A stretch of 64,000 nt of DNA. It comes from Acidobacteriota bacterium (lineage in GTDB: Bacteria > Acidobacteriota > Terriglobia > Terriglobales > Acidobacteriaceae). The DNA is taken from contig JAFDVR010000014.1 of assembly GCA_018268855.1 (NCBI GenBank), forward strand, positions 124,001 through 188,000. The letters run 5' to 3'. The notes below the pieces were generated by a model. The model saw only the letters and a program-made list of their open reading frames with translations, made no database searches and was not told the DNA's origin. This document shows, one piece after another, positions 1 through 10,052 of this stretch. The translations under genes were made by a program, and so were the position numbers. How positions within the stretch are numbered: position 1 is the first letter of the stretch; each line of letters starts with the position of its first letter.

Positions 1-102
1 ACCTGTCAAGATTTTTCTTACAAATTTTCAACCTCTGGAACAGTGGCTCGTCTAATCGCGTATCGTTGTTAGCTGCTCTACCTCACCAGGAGTCCCTCCC
101 GT

Positions 103-699
103 ATGACTCGCTTTGCCGCCGCAGCCCTCACCGGCACAGTTCTGCTCCTCAGCGGATGCCACGTAGACGCCAATAAACATGGCGATAAGAAATCTGTCGA
201 TATCGACGTTCCCGGCGCAAGCATGCATATCAAATCAGACAAAACACCGTCTGAAGCAGGTCTGGGGGTGGCTGTGTATCCGGGTGCCACAGTGGACAAG
301 GACAACGATAATGCGAACGTCGATATGGCTTTCGGCGGATTCAAATTTCGTATGAAGACAGTGCATGTCTCCACTCCCGATCCGTATGACAAGGTAAAGA
401 GTTTTTATCTGAGCGAACTACAGCACTACGGTGACGTGCTGGAGTGCCGCGATGGAAAACCTGTAGGCAGTCTTCAGACCACGGGACAGGGACTTACCTG
501 TGAAGACGCAGGCAAGCACAAGGAAGGGACGCATAAGGGTTTGAACTTCAACATCAGTTCGGATGGACAGGACGATGTGCAATTGAAGGCGGGATCCAAA
601 CGGCACCAGCATATTGTTGCGATCGGACGGAAAGGAAACGGTTCTACCATGCAGATCGTTGCGCTCGATTTTCCCGGTAGTTCCGATGAAGACGACTAA
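103..699 (+). CDS. Putative lipoprotein of unknown function
   Basis: This encodes a 198-residue exported protein that I do not recognise. Residues 1-19 form a lipoprotein signal: a basic start, a hydrophobic stretch and the lipobox LSGC with the acylated cysteine at 19, so the protein is probably membrane-anchored. The mature part is hydrophilic, rich in Asp and Lys, and contains two further cysteines (in LECRDG and LTCED) that could form a disulfide. The ATG has an AGGAG ribosome site at 89-93, nine bases upstream. It stands alone, followed by 130 bases without a gene. Coding is supported by the signal peptide and the ribosome site; the function is unknown. Confidence 0.8.
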   Translation: MTRFAAAALTGTVLLLSGCHVDANKHGDKKSVDIDVPGASMHIKSDKTPSEAGLGVAVYPGATVDKDNDNANVDMAFGGFKFRMKTVHVSTPDPYDKVKSFYLSELQHYGDVLECRDGKPVGSLQTTGQGLTCEDAGKHKEGTHKGLNFNISSDGQDDVQLKAGSKRHQHIVAIGRKGNGSTMQIVALDFPGSSDEDD

Positions 700-828
700 G
701 GGCCGATTGCCGTACTTTCTTTGAGATGCATCTCTATAAATAGAGTCACACCTCAGTGCTTCTGCATATAGCTTGTAGTCTGGCCGGCATGACGGGATCT
801 GCAAGCCGTTCGTGAATCATGTCAGGAC

Positions 829-1362
829 TTACGCACTCACACTTCTTCCCATTACGTAATCGTCATGCGTGGTGGCGCCCACGGTGAAGTGGCGCTCTCC
901 GACGATCTCGAAACCGCATCGCCGATAGAACGCGATCGCCGCATCGTTATGCGCGTTGACGCCAAGCAGCAGCCGCTTGCGCTCAAGCTCGTGAGCGATG
1001 GCGAGCGCCCTCTCCATCAATGCGCGACCGACACCGGTTCCTTGAAATCGATGGAAGACGTAGATCCGTTTCAGCTCATAATCATGCGGCTGCACCAGAT
1101 GTGCAGGCAGATCGGGTTCGCACGTGAGAATGTAGCCCACAGGCGCGCTGCCCGGTTGCGCCTCCGCCAGAGAAGCGCGCATACCTCCGGCAAGATACTC
1201 TTCATAGGCAGCGGGCGAGTTGTTGTTTTCGCAGTGGGCAAGAATGTCCTGCGCATGCAGAAAACCGGCATAGGCTTCCAGAAAAGTACCGCATGCGACC
1301 AGCGACAGGAGTGCGCTGTCCTGCGTGGAACAATCGCGAAGAGAGAATTGCATTGTCTTCAT
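829..1362 (-). CDS. GNAT family N-acetyltransferase
   Basis: This is a predicted acetyl-CoA-dependent N-acetyltransferase of about 177 residues with an unknown substrate. The acetyl-CoA pyrophosphate-binding motif A is clear (YVFHRFQGTGVGRALMERAL), followed by motif B near the C-terminus (NAHNDAAIAFYRRCGFEIVG), the usual GNAT order and spacing. I chose the ATG at 1362; a GTG at 1389 would add nine residues but has no visible ribosome site. It lies about 36 bases downstream of the zinc-ribbon membrane protein gene on the same strand, so the two may be co-transcribed. Family assignment is firm; substrate is not predictable. Confidence 0.88.
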   Translation of the reverse strand: MKTMQFSLRDCSTQDSALLSLVACGTFLEAYAGFLHAQDILAHCENNNSPAAYEEYLAGGMRASLAEAQPGSAPVGYILTCEPDLPAHLVQPHDYELKRIYVFHRFQGTGVGRALMERALAIAHELERKRLLLGVNAHNDAAIAFYRRCGFEIVGERHFTVGATTHDDYVMGRSVSA

Positions 1363-1398
1363 CGCATCCAGAGTATCGCGCGCATCCACGCCGCAAAG

Positions 1399-2082
1399 TT
1401 ATCGCGGAGTGAAGCGCCCGGTCCGCAGCATGGCGCCTCCTGCAGCACCGGTAATGGCGGACATACCAATCAAAATCAGTCCATAGAAGACACAGCCTGT
1501 AACGGTGATACCGGCCTTTACCTCTGGAGAGGCAAGCTTGGCTTCTACTTCGGGCGGCAGCTTTTGCTGGGCGGCAACCTGCGCAATGCGTTCGCGGTAC
1601 TCATTGTCCATCGTTGGGGAGTGGCTGTGGAAACGCAGGATGAAAGCGCTCGTAGCGAAGATGCCGAAGAGCATCGCCGCGATCACCGTGCCCGTCACCA
1701 TGCCAATGCGCGCGCCCAGGCGAAAGCTCAGCGGAAGCGCTGGACGGCCGCGGTGATAGAGCACGATTGCGAGCAGCGATGAGGTGAGAATCCATAAGAC
1801 CAGAAACAGCGTCGCGGCTTCCGACTTTGCAGAGAAGATCAGCAGCACGCCGGCGGGCGCGGCCACGCCAAACGCGCACCGTAAAGCAAAACGCCAGTCC
1901 GCGCGAAGAACACCATGCGCTTTAGCAGCGTGGCGATTGGCTGCGTGAACACCGGACGCAGCACCATCCGCATGCGCAATGGCGTCTTCGCTGACGCGCA
2001 ACTGGGGCAGGCCGCAGCTCGCACAGAAGGATGCATCGGACGATGTCAGATCGGCGCCGCAGCGCTGGCAGATAGGTTCCAT
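1399..2082 (-). CDS. Zinc-ribbon membrane protein
   Basis: This encodes a protein of about 227 residues with an N-terminal zinc ribbon (cysteines at 5, 8, 20 and 23, pattern CQRC...CASC) followed by a hydrophilic linker and about four hydrophobic segments in the C-terminal two thirds. Such proteins are common in Acidobacteriota, but I know no defined function. The ATG at 2082 places the zinc ribbon right at the N-terminus; a TTG at 2094 would add four residues. It precedes the GNAT gene on the same strand. The zinc ribbon and membrane topology are read from the sequence; a role in stress or membrane sensing would be speculation. Confidence 0.75.
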   Translation of the reverse strand: MEPICQRCGADLTSSDASFCASCGLPQLRVSEDAIAHADGAASGVHAANRHAAKAHGVLRADWRFALRCAFGVAAPAGVLLIFSAKSEAATLFLVLWILTSSLLAIVLYHRGRPALPLSFRLGARIGMVTGTVIAAMLFGIFATSAFILRFHSHSPTMDNEYRERIAQVAAQQKLPPEVEAKLASPEVKAGITVTGCVFYGLILIGMSAITGAAGGAMLRTGRFTPR

Positions 2083-2256
2083 CACTCTATTCAAGCTATC
2101 GCGGTTGCACCATTGGGAGCAAACACATCTGCTCTGTCTTGGGTCAGCTACAAAGCCTTGTATTTACGCGGAATCACGGTAGCTTCACTGCGAGAGAATT
2201 CAGCATGGATCGACGATTCGCTAAGGCCAGGTAACTGGATCGTGTTTTCGCCAAAC

Positions 2257-2285
2257 AGAAGAGCCGCCCGCTGGGCGGCTCTTCT
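2257..2285 (-). terminator. Hairpin ending the act-cox operon
   Basis: A perfect 12-bp stem (2257-2268 pairing with 2274-2285) with a five-base loop lies 19 bases after the stop codon of the last oxidase gene. The downstream side on the minus strand has only a short T-run, so it may act as a weak intrinsic terminator or an mRNA 3'-end stabiliser. Confidence 0.65.
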
Positions 2286-2303
2286 GCTGAGACAAGTACT
2301 CTT

Positions 2304-2669
2304 CTACCACTGTCCCCAGGCGCGCGAGATGTAATCGCTGAGGCTGAGTGCGACGAGGATCAGGAAAGTGAAGAACCCAGAAGCTACGGTCAGCTTGGTC
2401 AAGCGGGAGCTGTACTTTACGTGCATAAAGAACAACACAACGAAGACTGCCTTGGTGACCGCGATGGCGATGGCCGTTACGGCGTTGAAGTCGCCAAGCG
2501 GAAGGAAGGCCGCGCCGACCGTGAGTGCCGTGCCGAGCATAAGAATGCCGTACACAGCGAGATACATCATCGGCGTGACGAGATGGTGCTCAACATGCTC
2601 CGGATTGGTGACGTTCGACGGGTCATGATGACCGTGCGCGTTATGTGCAGAACTTACTTGATGGGCCAT
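2304..2669 (-). CDS. ctaF: Cytochrome c oxidase subunit IV (caa3-type)
   Basis: This is a 121-residue accessory subunit of the caa3-type cytochrome c oxidase. It has a His-rich N-terminus (HNAHGHHD) and three hydrophobic spans, as expected for prokaryotic subunit IV (COX4-pro family), which packs against the core subunits in the inner membrane. It is the last gene of the long minus-strand act-cox operon, 19 bases after subunit III, with a hairpin directly downstream. The ATG is supported by GGAG about 13 bases upstream. Identification rests on size, topology and position beside subunits I-III; sequence conservation in this family is low. Confidence 0.88.
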   Translation of the reverse strand: MAHQVSSAHNAHGHHDPSNVTNPEHVEHHLVTPMMYLAVYGILMLGTALTVGAAFLPLGDFNAVTAIAIAVTKAVFVVLFFMHVKYSSRLTKLTVASGFFTFLILVALSLSDYISRAWGQW

Positions 2670-2688
2670 TGCAAAAGTCTCCAGTGCC

Positions 2689-3432
2689 TCAGTGCCGGTT
2701 AATCAGGTAGAGAAGCGGGAAAAGGAAGATCCACACAATATCGACCAGATGCCAATATAAGCCGAAGTTTTCTATCGGTTGCACGTATCCCGTGGTATAG
2801 ACACCCTGCCATGCCTTATAGAGCAGCACAAACAGAATCCCGATGCCGATGATCATATGCAGCGCGTGGATGCCGGTCATGGCGAAGTAGAGCGAGAAGT
2901 AGATCTGCGTCCGGTTGGCCATGTCGACCGGGAGCGGCTTCTCATGGCTGTGCGCAGGCGGGTTCACAAATTCGGAGATATCGAAGTGCGCGCCCGGGAC
3001 GTGGTTCAGATCGAACTTTTCCTTATACTCGATGCCCTTGATACCAAGGAAGACAAAGCCAAGGAACAACGTAATCCCGAGGAAGAGAAGGAGCATGCCC
3101 TTCTTGCGCGTCTCCGCTGCCCACACGCCGCACGCCATGGTGAACGACGAGGTGATGAGCACCACCGTGTTCAGCGTGCCCAGGAACAGGCTGAGCGTGT
3201 TGGAACCCGACACGAATGCGTCGTAGTACCAGTTACGGTACAGCAGGTAGGCCATAAAAAGGCCACCGAAGAACATGATTTCGGTGAGCAGGAAGAGCCA
3301 CATGCCGAAGCTTGCGGCCTCGCGCTGCTGTTCCGCCGTCTCAAAGTGATGGCGCTGGTACCACGGGTGCTCATGCACGTCGTGGGGCGCAACGACTTCG
3401 CTATGCATGCTGGTTGTCGCGTCGTTAGCCAA
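2689..3432 (-). CDS. ctaE: Cytochrome c oxidase subunit III
   Basis: This encodes a 247-residue heme-copper oxidase subunit III, an inner-membrane protein that stabilises the catalytic core. It has a hydrophilic N-terminal tail and about five clear spans; conserved elements include [21 protein letters not shown] and the C-terminal [18 protein letters not shown]. Translation probably starts at a TTG (3432-3430): GAGG lies about nine bases upstream and the start overlaps the end of subunit I by eight bases, which suggests translational coupling. It lies between subunits I and IV. Confidence 0.95.
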   Translation of the reverse strand: MANDATTSMHSEVVAPHDVHEHPWYQRHHFETAEQQREAASFGMWLFLLTEIMFFGGLFMAYLLYRNWYYDAFVSGSNTLSLFLGTLNTVVLITSSFTMACGVWAAETRKKGMLLLFLGITLFLGFVFLGIKGIEYKEKFDLNHVPGAHFDISEFVNPPAHSHEKPLPVDMANRTQIYFSLYFAMTGIHALHMIIGIGILFVLLYKAWQGVYTTGYVQPIENFGLYWHLVDIVWIFLFPLLYLINRH

Positions 3433-5080
3433 CGGTCGTTACCTCTTTCTGGTGCGCGAGCCACTCGTAGTCGTAAGCTTCCTGCTCGACGATCGGGATC
3501 TCAACAAAGTTTTCGGTCAGCGGCGGAGACTGGATCTGCCATTCCAGACCAGTTGCCTGCCAGGGATTATTGCCGGCGATGGCGCCGTATTTCAGGCTCC
3601 AGCCGAGGTACAGGATAGGCAACATATAGCCGATGCCCAGCACTGTGGCGCCAGCCGTGGAGAGTACATTCAGCACCTGATACTCCGCCGGATACGCATG
3701 GTAGCGGCGAGGCATACCGAGATACCCGACCAGGAACTGCGGGAAGAAGGTCAGAACAAAGCCAACAAAGGTGACCACTGCCGCGAACTTCGAGAGGCTT
3801 TCCGGGTACATACGACCGGTCATCTTGGGCCACCAGAAGTGGAGTCCCGAGAGGAAGGCCATGAGCATGCCGCCCACCATCACGAAGTGGAAGTGCGCCA
3901 CGATGAAGTACGTTTCGGTGAGCATGATGTCCATACCCAGCGCAGCCAGAAAGATGCCGGTCACACCGCCGATGGCGAACAGGCCGAGGAAGCCCATCGC
4001 GTACAGCATCGGGGTCTCAAAGGTGATGGAGCCCTTCTGCATCGTGAAGCCCCAGTTGAAGACCTTGATAGCGGAGGGGACAGCGACCAGCATGCTCAGC
4101 AGTGAGAAGACCAGCGCGGAGTAGTTGGAGATGCCCATGATGAACATGTGGTGTGCCCAGACAAACATGCCGAAGAGCGCGATCGCCACCGAGGAGAACG
4201 CAACTGCGGTGTATCCAAAGACCCGCTTTCGCGAGAAGGTGGAGATCACCTCGGAGATAACGCCCATGCCCGGCAGAATCATGATGTACACAGCCGGATG
4301 CGAGTAGAACCAGAACAAGTGCTGGAAGAGTAGCGGATCGCCACCCTTGGTCGGGTCGAAGACGCCGATACCGATGGTGCGCTCCAGCGCGACCAGCACG
4401 ATGGAGATGGCCAGCACCGGAGTGCCGAGCACCATCAGGATGGACGCCGCATACTGCGACCAGATGAACAGTGGCAGGCGAAACCAGGTCATGCCCGGAG
4501 CACGCATGCGGTGGATGGTCACAATAAAGTTCAGACCGGTGAAGATGGACGAGAACCCGGCGACGAAGATGGCTGTCGCCGTCGTGACGACATGCGTATT
4601 CAGATAATGCGTCGAGAGCGGGGTGGTGAAAGTCCAGCCCGTGTCCACGCCACCGAGCACCAGGGCCGCGATCGTGAAGATGCCGCCGGCCATGTACAGA
4701 TACCAGCTCAGCAGATTGATCTTCGGAAACGCGAGGTCCTTTGCCCCGATCATGATCGGCAGCACAAAGTTCCCGAGCGTTGCGGGTACAGAGGGCACCA
4801 GAAACAGGAAGATCATCACGATGCCGTGCATCGTGAACATCTTGTTGTAGGTGTCGGCACTCATCAGGTCGCCCTGCGGCGTAAGCAGTTCCAGCCGCAC
4901 CATGCCGGCAAAGAAGCCGCCGAGCAGGAAGAAGAACGTGATCGACACCAGGTACAGCATGGCGATGCGCTTGTGATCGCCGGTGAGCAGCCAGCTCATG
5001 AGGCCGTGCTCATTGTTGATGTAATTTCGCTTCGGCAGCTTGGCTGTCGTTTGATCGGGCAGGGTCACGATCGTACTCAT
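3425..5080 (-). CDS. ctaD: Cytochrome c oxidase subunit I (A2-type, caa3)
   Basis: This is the 551-residue catalytic subunit of a heme-copper oxidase, which reduces O2 and pumps protons in the inner membrane. Visible signatures are [10 protein letters not shown] near the N-terminus, the heme a histidine in MFTMHGIVM, the CuB His-Tyr pair in [17 protein letters not shown], the CuB histidines in WAHHMF, and the heme a3/a ligands in [18 protein letters not shown] in place of GHPEVY marks an A2-type enzyme, which uses a Tyr-Ser pair instead of the D-channel glutamate. The open frame runs further upstream, but the ATG at 5080 overlaps the subunit II stop (ATGA) and starts the family-typical N-terminus. 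Confidence 0.97.
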   Translation of the reverse strand: MSTIVTLPDQTTAKLPKRNYINNEHGLMSWLLTGDHKRIAMLYLVSITFFFLLGGFFAGMVRLELLTPQGDLMSADTYNKMFTMHGIVMIFLFLVPSVPATLGNFVLPIMIGAKDLAFPKINLLSWYLYMAGGIFTIAALVLGGVDTGWTFTTPLSTHYLNTHVVTTATAIFVAGFSSIFTGLNFIVTIHRMRAPGMTWFRLPLFIWSQYAASILMVLGTPVLAISIVLVALERTIGIGVFDPTKGGDPLLFQHLFWFYSHPAVYIMILPGMGVISEVISTFSRKRVFGYTAVAFSSVAIALFGMFVWAHHMFIMGISNYSALVFSLLSMLVAVPSAIKVFNWGFTMQKGSITFETPMLYAMGFLGLFAIGGVTGIFLAALGMDIMLTETYFIVAHFHFVMVGGMLMAFLSGLHFWWPKMTGRMYPESLSKFAAVVTFVGFVLTFFPQFLVGYLGMPRRYHAYPAEYQVLNVLSTAGATVLGIGYMLPILYLGWSLKYGAIAGNNPWQATGLEWQIQSPPLTENFVEIPIVEQEAYDYEWLAHQKEVTTVG

Positions 5081-6126
5081 GGCTTCACCGTTCCTTCCGC
5101 GTTGGGCGCGGCCTGGTTCGACTCCGTGGTCATCAGCGTCTGTTGCACGCGGTAGTTCGTTTTGAGGGATTTGATGTACTCGACCAGATCGATCAGCCCC
5201 TCTTCTGATATCTGGCCCTGATAGGTAGGCATAATCGGCTTCCAGCCCGCCGGAACGTGCGCCGACGGATTCAAAATCGCATCGCGGAGGAAGCCGTCGG
5301 TGACCACCTGCGTGGTTCCATTTTCCATCTGCAGCTTCGTTCCGTGGATGCCGGCGAGGTTCGGTCCGCGCGCGGCCGCATCTCCAGTATGGCACTGGTT
5401 GCAGCCCATGGACGCGAAGATGCGCTCACCGTTCTGCGCCAAACTCATGCCACTGGTCGAACTCTTGAGCCACTCCTGATAATCCTCAGGCGTCATGACA
5501 ACCACATCGCCCACCATGCCCGAGTGCAGCGTACCGCAGTATTGCGAGCAGAAGAGGTGATAGGTACCCGGCGTGGTGGCGTTGAACCAGACCGTGGTGT
5601 AGCGGCCAGGGATAACCTCACGTTTCACCCGGAACTCCGGCAAGGAATAGGAGTGGAAGACGTCCTGGGAGATCATCGTGAGTTGCACGTTCCGTCCCGT
5701 TGGCACGTGCAACTGGTTGATCTCGTGCTGTCCGCCCGGATGCTCAGCCTTCCACATCCACTGCTTACCCACGACATAGATGTTCATCGCATCCGCAGGC
5801 GGGTTATAGATGCGGAAGTAGAGCCAGGCCCCCCACACGAAGAAGAAGAGGAAGAAGGCCAGCGGGATGATGGTCCACGTGGCTTCCAGAAGCGTGGAGC
5901 CTTCGATCTGGACGGCGTTCGGGTGCGCCTCCTTGCGGTAGCGCACGGCAAAGCCGACGATCAACGCGACCACAAAGATGATGCCGGTCCCGGTCACCAG
6001 GCAGAGCGAGAGGTACAGCGCGTCTACCCACGGCGCGACTGTCGACGCCTGCTTCGGCCAGATCGCCGAGGAGGTGAGCCAGTGTGTTAGAAACTGCCAA
6101 AGTACTGGACTGATGAAGTGTTGCAT
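5077..6126 (-). CDS. ctaC: Cytochrome c oxidase subunit II with fused cytochrome c
   Basis: This encodes a 349-residue subunit II of the caa3 type. Two transmembrane spans (about 38-62 and 82-104) are followed by the cupredoxin domain with CuA ligands [12 protein letters not shown] (C193, C197, H201, M204) and then a fused cytochrome c domain with the heme motif CNQCH at 242-246. The protein takes electrons from the quinol-oxidising complex and passes them to heme a in subunit I. It overlaps subunit I by four bases. A fused cytochrome c fits direct electron transfer from alternative complex III encoded in the same operon, as in the ACIII-caa3 supercomplexes known from other phyla. Confidence 0.97.
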   Translation of the reverse strand: MQHFISPVLWQFLTHWLTSSAIWPKQASTVAPWVDALYLSLCLVTGTGIIFVVALIVGFAVRYRKEAHPNAVQIEGSTLLEATWTIIPLAFFLFFFVWGAWLYFRIYNPPADAMNIYVVGKQWMWKAEHPGGQHEINQLHVPTGRNVQLTMISQDVFHSYSLPEFRVKREVIPGRYTTVWFNATTPGTYHLFCSQYCGTLHSGMVGDVVVMTPEDYQEWLKSSTSGMSLAQNGERIFASMGCNQCHTGDAAARGPNLAGIHGTKLQMENGTTQVVTDGFLRDAILNPSAHVPAGWKPIMPTYQGQISEEGLIDLVEYIKSLKTNYRVQQTLMTTESNQAAPNAEGTVKP

Positions 6127-6182
6127 CGTTCGCCTTTTATCCCGTTCTCTCTATCTCTATCGCGCGGTGCGTTCTATACCGT

Positions 6183-7091
6183 TCAGCCGTTGTCGTTATC
6201 GTGCCGGGTCAGCGAGTGATCGCGCCCCAGCTTCAAATCCTTGCGGAACATCACAAACAGAAATCCACCCAGACCGGCAATGGTGACCATGCCGCCCAGT
6301 TGCACCACACGCGCCACGATCAAGCTGTGGCTATTGGCTTCCGGATCGTAGTGGTAGCAGTAAGTCAAAATGTTGGCCACTGGCGATCCGATCTTGTTGC
6401 CCGAAGCCTCGATCAATCCCAGCAGCATGTCCTTGGGTGAGTACTCCACGCCCATGTAGTACTGCGCAATCTTTCCGTCTGCCGTCACCAACTGGATGGC
6501 CGACGCATGCGCAAACTGGTCCAGTTTTCCGTCTGGCCCTGGAACGCGCACGTAATTGAAACCAGTCGCCTGGGTCAACGCATCGATGGAAGCCTGATTA
6601 GGACTGGTGAGGAAATGCCAACCGCTGGCGCTGCCTTCCCGGTCGTAGCGGCGCACATAGGTGGCCTTTTTCTTCGCGGACATCGCTGGAGTGTCCGAAG
6701 TATCGATGCTGGCCACGATCACATTGAAGTCCTTACCGGCATCCAGGTGGACCATCACCAGCGCCTGCACCAGGCCGTCGAGCTCTTCCGAGCACAACAT
6801 CTTGCAGTTGTAATACACCAGAGCGAGGACGGCAGGCTTATGGGAACCGAAGTAGTCGCCGAGCCGGACCTGCTTGCCTGTCTCATCCACAAACTGCGCA
6901 TCCAGCGGCAGAGGGCGGTTCAAATGCTGCTCCACCGTGGTGCGCTTCAGCACCGTGGGAAGCTCATCACCATGATTGACGCCCTGCTCCTTATCGCCGT
7001 AGGACGAAACCTGCGCGCACAGTGGAGCAGCGAGCAGCAGGCAGGCCATCGCCGCAAGTGCTCCATTCCGTATTGTGTTCGCAATCTTCAT
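6183..7091 (-). CDS. SCO1/SenC-family copper chaperone
   Basis: This is a predicted 302-residue thioredoxin-fold protein that delivers copper to the CuA site of oxidase subunit II. The metal-binding CxxxC motif is present as YYNCKMLCSEE (C96, C100), and the third ligand is the histidine in QFAHASAIQL. An N-terminal signal peptide precedes the periplasmic domain, and a C-terminal hydrophobic segment (VVQLGGMVTIAGLGGFLFVM) would anchor it in the inner membrane. I chose the ATG at 7091, which has GAGG six bases upstream, over the GTG at 7103. It sits between the Act genes and subunit II, as expected for an assembly factor of this oxidase. Confidence 0.93.
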   Translation of the reverse strand: MKIANTIRNGALAAMACLLLAAPLCAQVSSYGDKEQGVNHGDELPTVLKRTTVEQHLNRPLPLDAQFVDETGKQVRLGDYFGSHKPAVLALVYYNCKMLCSEELDGLVQALVMVHLDAGKDFNVIVASIDTSDTPAMSAKKKATYVRRYDREGSASGWHFLTSPNQASIDALTQATGFNYVRVPGPDGKLDQFAHASAIQLVTADGKIAQYYMGVEYSPKDMLLGLIEASGNKIGSPVANILTYCYHYDPEANSHSLIVARVVQLGGMVTIAGLGGFLFVMFRKDLKLGRDHSLTRHDNDNG

Positions 7092-7136
7092 CCTGTACCT
7101 CACTTCTGGCCCGTACTGCCTGTCCCGTTACCGCTA

Positions 7137-7862
7137 CTACTTGTGTTCCGCCGAAGCGCGCTCGCCCGCTCCATGCTCCAGCATCATCTTCTGCTCGCGC
7201 GACTGGATCTGCTCAATCTCATACGCCGTGCGCGCAAACCCATTCGTCAATGGAGCATGAACCGCGATGGTACGCTCGCCAGCCATGGGCGTTGCCGCCT
7301 GCGGAGTGGCTGGGCTCGGCAGCCCACGCTGTGCAATCAGCTCCATGGCGCGCTCGATCGGGATACGGACTTCTCCGTTCTTATCCACCGAGTTGTGCTC
7401 CAACAACAGGTCTTCCTTGGCATGCATATCAGCCGTGCCTTGATCGCCGTCATCGGCATCGAGGCGGGGCGTCGGGAACGAGCGCGCGATGCGCGCCGAT
7501 TCCTGCTGCTCCATGATCGGATTGTTCACCAGGTTCTCGCGCTTGTTGGGCTGAGCCGGACTGCCGCTGGCATTGACCGGAACGGGGTTGCGGTGTCCTT
7601 CTTCAGCGTCCTGCCTCTGATTGCCATAGTTCAAGGCCTTACCGATGCCGAAGCACAGGAAGAAGAAGACGACAACCGAGGCCGACAGGCCAGCAAGGAA
7701 GACGATAACGCCATTGGTATTGACGTCTGTCGTCTCATAACCGGGATGGTCGGCGTCAAATTTGGGCGCAGGATGCGGCACCGGCTTGGGATTGCCGAAC
7801 TCGTCCACGTGTGACGGCGGACGATGCTGCTCAACCTGATTCGATGGATCGTTAGTGTGCAT
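7137..7862 (-). CDS. Single-span membrane protein of the act-cox operon
   Basis: This encodes a 241-residue protein with no catalytic motif that I recognise. A proline- and histidine-rich N-terminus of about 50 residues is followed by one hydrophobic span (about 53-74, GVIVFLAGLSASVVVFFFLC) and a long hydrophilic C-terminus, probably periplasmic. It overlaps the actF stop by 11 bases and precedes the SCO chaperone gene, so it is almost certainly co-expressed with the respiratory complex. It could be an accessory or assembly subunit of alternative complex III or of the supercomplex; that is inference from position only. No heme motif or conserved cysteine pair is present. Confidence 0.75.
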   Translation of the reverse strand: MHTNDPSNQVEQHRPPSHVDEFGNPKPVPHPAPKFDADHPGYETTDVNTNGVIVFLAGLSASVVVFFFLCFGIGKALNYGNQRQDAEEGHRNPVPVNASGSPAQPNKRENLVNNPIMEQQESARIARSFPTPRLDADDGDQGTADMHAKEDLLLEHNSVDKNGEVRIPIERAMELIAQRGLPSPATPQAATPMAGERTIAVHAPLTNGFARTAYEIEQIQSREQKMMLEHGAGERASAEHK

Positions 7863-9180
7863 GCTCAGGCTCCAGAATCTCGACGGTGTGCGGGTCGTTC
7901 ACCACAACCAGCGCGCGGGACTTGAGTTGGGTAAGGTAGTACGCCATCCAAAGCGCGATCATCGCTACCGGTACGGTGAGGTAGGCAAACGTGCCCACGC
8001 TGATGTGGAAGTGGCGTGCCGTATCCGGAAAGCCCGGCTCGATCAGCCAGAACATATCGAAGCAGCGCGCAAAGATCATCCAGGTAGTCAGCGCCAGCAT
8101 CTTGGACCGTGAATACTTGAGGCGGCGGCTCAGCAGCATCATGAACGGCACTACCCAGTGGAAGATAAAGTCCAGCGAGCAGATCACCCACCATCCGCCA
8201 CGGATGCGGTTCAGGTACCACGGAATCTCTTCAGCCTGGTTGCCGCTCCAGATGATGAGGAACTGACCGAAGGTCAGATAGATGTTCAGCATCACAAAGG
8301 CGAGCATGAACTTGCCCAGATCATACTGCTCCGTCTTGCGCAGGATGGTCGCGAAGGGCTCCCACTTCGACAGACGAATGGAGGTATGCACGCTCAGCGC
8401 CAGAACAACATATCCCTGGCCGACGAGGAAGGTAAGGCCGAACATCGTCGAGTACCAGTTGATATCGAGCGACATCATGAAGTCGATCGCGACGATCGTG
8501 AGAATGATCGAATAGATCAGGACGCCGATGCCGGAGAGGTTCTCGGTCTTGATACGCCAGTAGTCGTAGCTCTTCATCGTGCCACGGTTCGGATCCAGGT
8601 CCCGCTGAAGGCTCCAGCGGCGAAGCAGGCTGCCCCACACAAAGATGAAGCCATACACCACCAGCATCTGCACAAAGACAGACCAGGGGTTCAACATCGC
8701 ATGCTTCCAGCTCAGGCTGTGCGCCTGGCCTTCATTAATCAGGCCGTTCTTCAGAGCATCGTGGACGGATGCGATCGTGGGGAAACGCTCCCACAGATAG
8801 AGGCCCTTGCCGAAGAGCAGCAGAGGAATGGTGGCTACCATCAAATACGGCACAGTGCCGACCATGGCTTCCAGCGGACGCCGCAGAAGCAGGCCCCACT
8901 TACCGCCGGTAACGTACTGCAGCATCAGCATGCAGAGGCCGCCGCCGCAGAACGCGAAACAAATCATATAGCCAAGCAGATAGCCGCGCATGATGTGCGC
9001 TGCGCCGTTTGGCCCGCCAAGCAGGCCCACCAGAGCAGCCAGCACGGCGAAGACCGCCGCGACGATCAGTGCCCGGCTGCGCCACAGGTTGACCACCGGC
9101 GGTGCGCTCAGGTCGGCAGGAAGCACGCGCGGTCCATGGTGACCGTGTGCGTGTCCGTGAGTGTCGATTGCGTGTGCCAT
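7852..9180 (-). CDS. actF: Alternative complex III subunit ActF
   Basis: This is a 442-residue integral membrane protein of about ten spans, matching the ActF subunit (related to the NrfD-like ActC) of alternative complex III, the quinol:cytochrome c or quinol:oxidase oxidoreductase. It begins with a His-rich tail (HGHAHGHHGP) and has long hydrophobic segments throughout, with conserved-looking loop sequences such as LTFGQFLIIWSGNQAEEIPWY and FHWVVPFMMLLSRRLK. The start has GAGAGA just upstream. It follows actE by 15 bases. Assignment uses length, topology and its fixed place after A-B-C-D-E. Confidence 0.92.
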   Translation of the reverse strand: MAHAIDTHGHAHGHHGPRVLPADLSAPPVVNLWRSRALIVAAVFAVLAALVGLLGGPNGAAHIMRGYLLGYMICFAFCGGGLCMLMLQYVTGGKWGLLLRRPLEAMVGTVPYLMVATIPLLLFGKGLYLWERFPTIASVHDALKNGLINEGQAHSLSWKHAMLNPWSVFVQMLVVYGFIFVWGSLLRRWSLQRDLDPNRGTMKSYDYWRIKTENLSGIGVLIYSIILTIVAIDFMMSLDINWYSTMFGLTFLVGQGYVVLALSVHTSIRLSKWEPFATILRKTEQYDLGKFMLAFVMLNIYLTFGQFLIIWSGNQAEEIPWYLNRIRGGWWVICSLDFIFHWVVPFMMLLSRRLKYSRSKMLALTTWMIFARCFDMFWLIEPGFPDTARHFHISVGTFAYLTVPVAMIALWMAYYLTQLKSRALVVVNDPHTVEILEPEHAH

Positions 9181-9195
9181 TCAGTCTCTCTCGCT

Positions 9196-10011
9196 CTACC
9201 GGTTATGTCCCGAGGTCTGTGGAACCGGGCTGGCCGCCGGTGTCGCCGCCGGCTTTTGCTCGCTCACTGCGCCGGGCTTGGCATTCACAGGCGAACTCCC
9301 GCTGGTGCCCTTTGCCCCGCCCAACACAATACGCTGTCCGGGAATTCCCTCATCCTGGTTGTCCGGCGTACCGTAGACCGCGGTGGCAGGCAGTTCCCAA
9401 TCCGCGGCAAAGTCGCGCGGCAGCCCTTCCCGTTCTGCGATATCGCCGAGTTTCTCAAGCTTTTCGCCCGGCTTTACATCGGCCTGCGTCGCATGTTGCG
9501 ACAACTGCAGGGCGCGGATGTAAGCCGCGATCGCCCAACGGTCTTCCGGAGTCACCTGTGCCGCATAGTCCGGCATGGCACCATATCCGTTGGTCATCAC
9601 CTGGTAGAAGTGCCCAAGCGGCATGCTGCGCAGACGCTCCGTTTGGAAGTCGCCCGCAGGACGATAGCCGTGCTGCACGATAACACCGCCACCATTTCCC
9701 ACGCGGGAGTGGCATGCCGTGCAGTAAATATTGAAGCGCTCCTGGCCGCGCTCAAGCAGCTCCATCGTAACCGGCATCGGCAGACCGTCGCCGACCTTGC
9801 CATTGATGTTGCCCGTGATGAAGTAGCTGGTTGCATCGCCCTGTTCACGCGCCACCGTGCCCGTCACCTGCGGACGCACGGAGCGGCCGTCGGCGAACAG
9901 AGTGGTGGGGCGCTGCGGGAACATGCGCGGCTGATTGTGCATGTCCTGCCGGCAACCGGCCATTACCAGCGTCGATCCCATGGCCAGAAGTGCAAGTGCA
10001 TTGCGCCGCAT
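9196..10011 (-). CDS. actE: Alternative complex III cytochrome c subunit ActE
   Basis: This encodes a monoheme cytochrome c lipoprotein of about 271 residues. The signal peptide ends in VMAGC, with the lipid-modified cysteine at 20, and the heme motif CTACH lies at 97-101; a methionine in GYGAMPDYA is the likely axial ligand. The C-terminus is Pro/Ala-rich. In alternative complex III this subunit passes electrons from the pentaheme ActA toward the oxidase. Two starts are plausible: ATG 10011 with AGGG upstream, giving a standard lipoprotein signal, or ATG 10053, which overlaps the actD stop by one base and also has GGAGG upstream. Confidence 0.93.
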   Translation of the reverse strand: MRRNALALLAMGSTLVMAGCRQDMHNQPRMFPQRPTTLFADGRSVRPQVTGTVAREQGDATSYFITGNINGKVGDGLPMPVTMELLERGQERFNIYCTACHSRVGNGGGVIVQHGYRPAGDFQTERLRSMPLGHFYQVMTNGYGAMPDYAAQVTPEDRWAIAAYIRALQLSQHATQADVKPGEKLEKLGDIAEREGLPRDFAADWELPATAVYGTPDNQDEGIPGQRIVLGGAKGTSGSSPVNAKPGAVSEQKPAATPAASPVPQTSGHNR

Positions 10012-10052
10012 CGATATTCCCTGATTCCTGAAATTCCTGAAAGTCGCCTGCA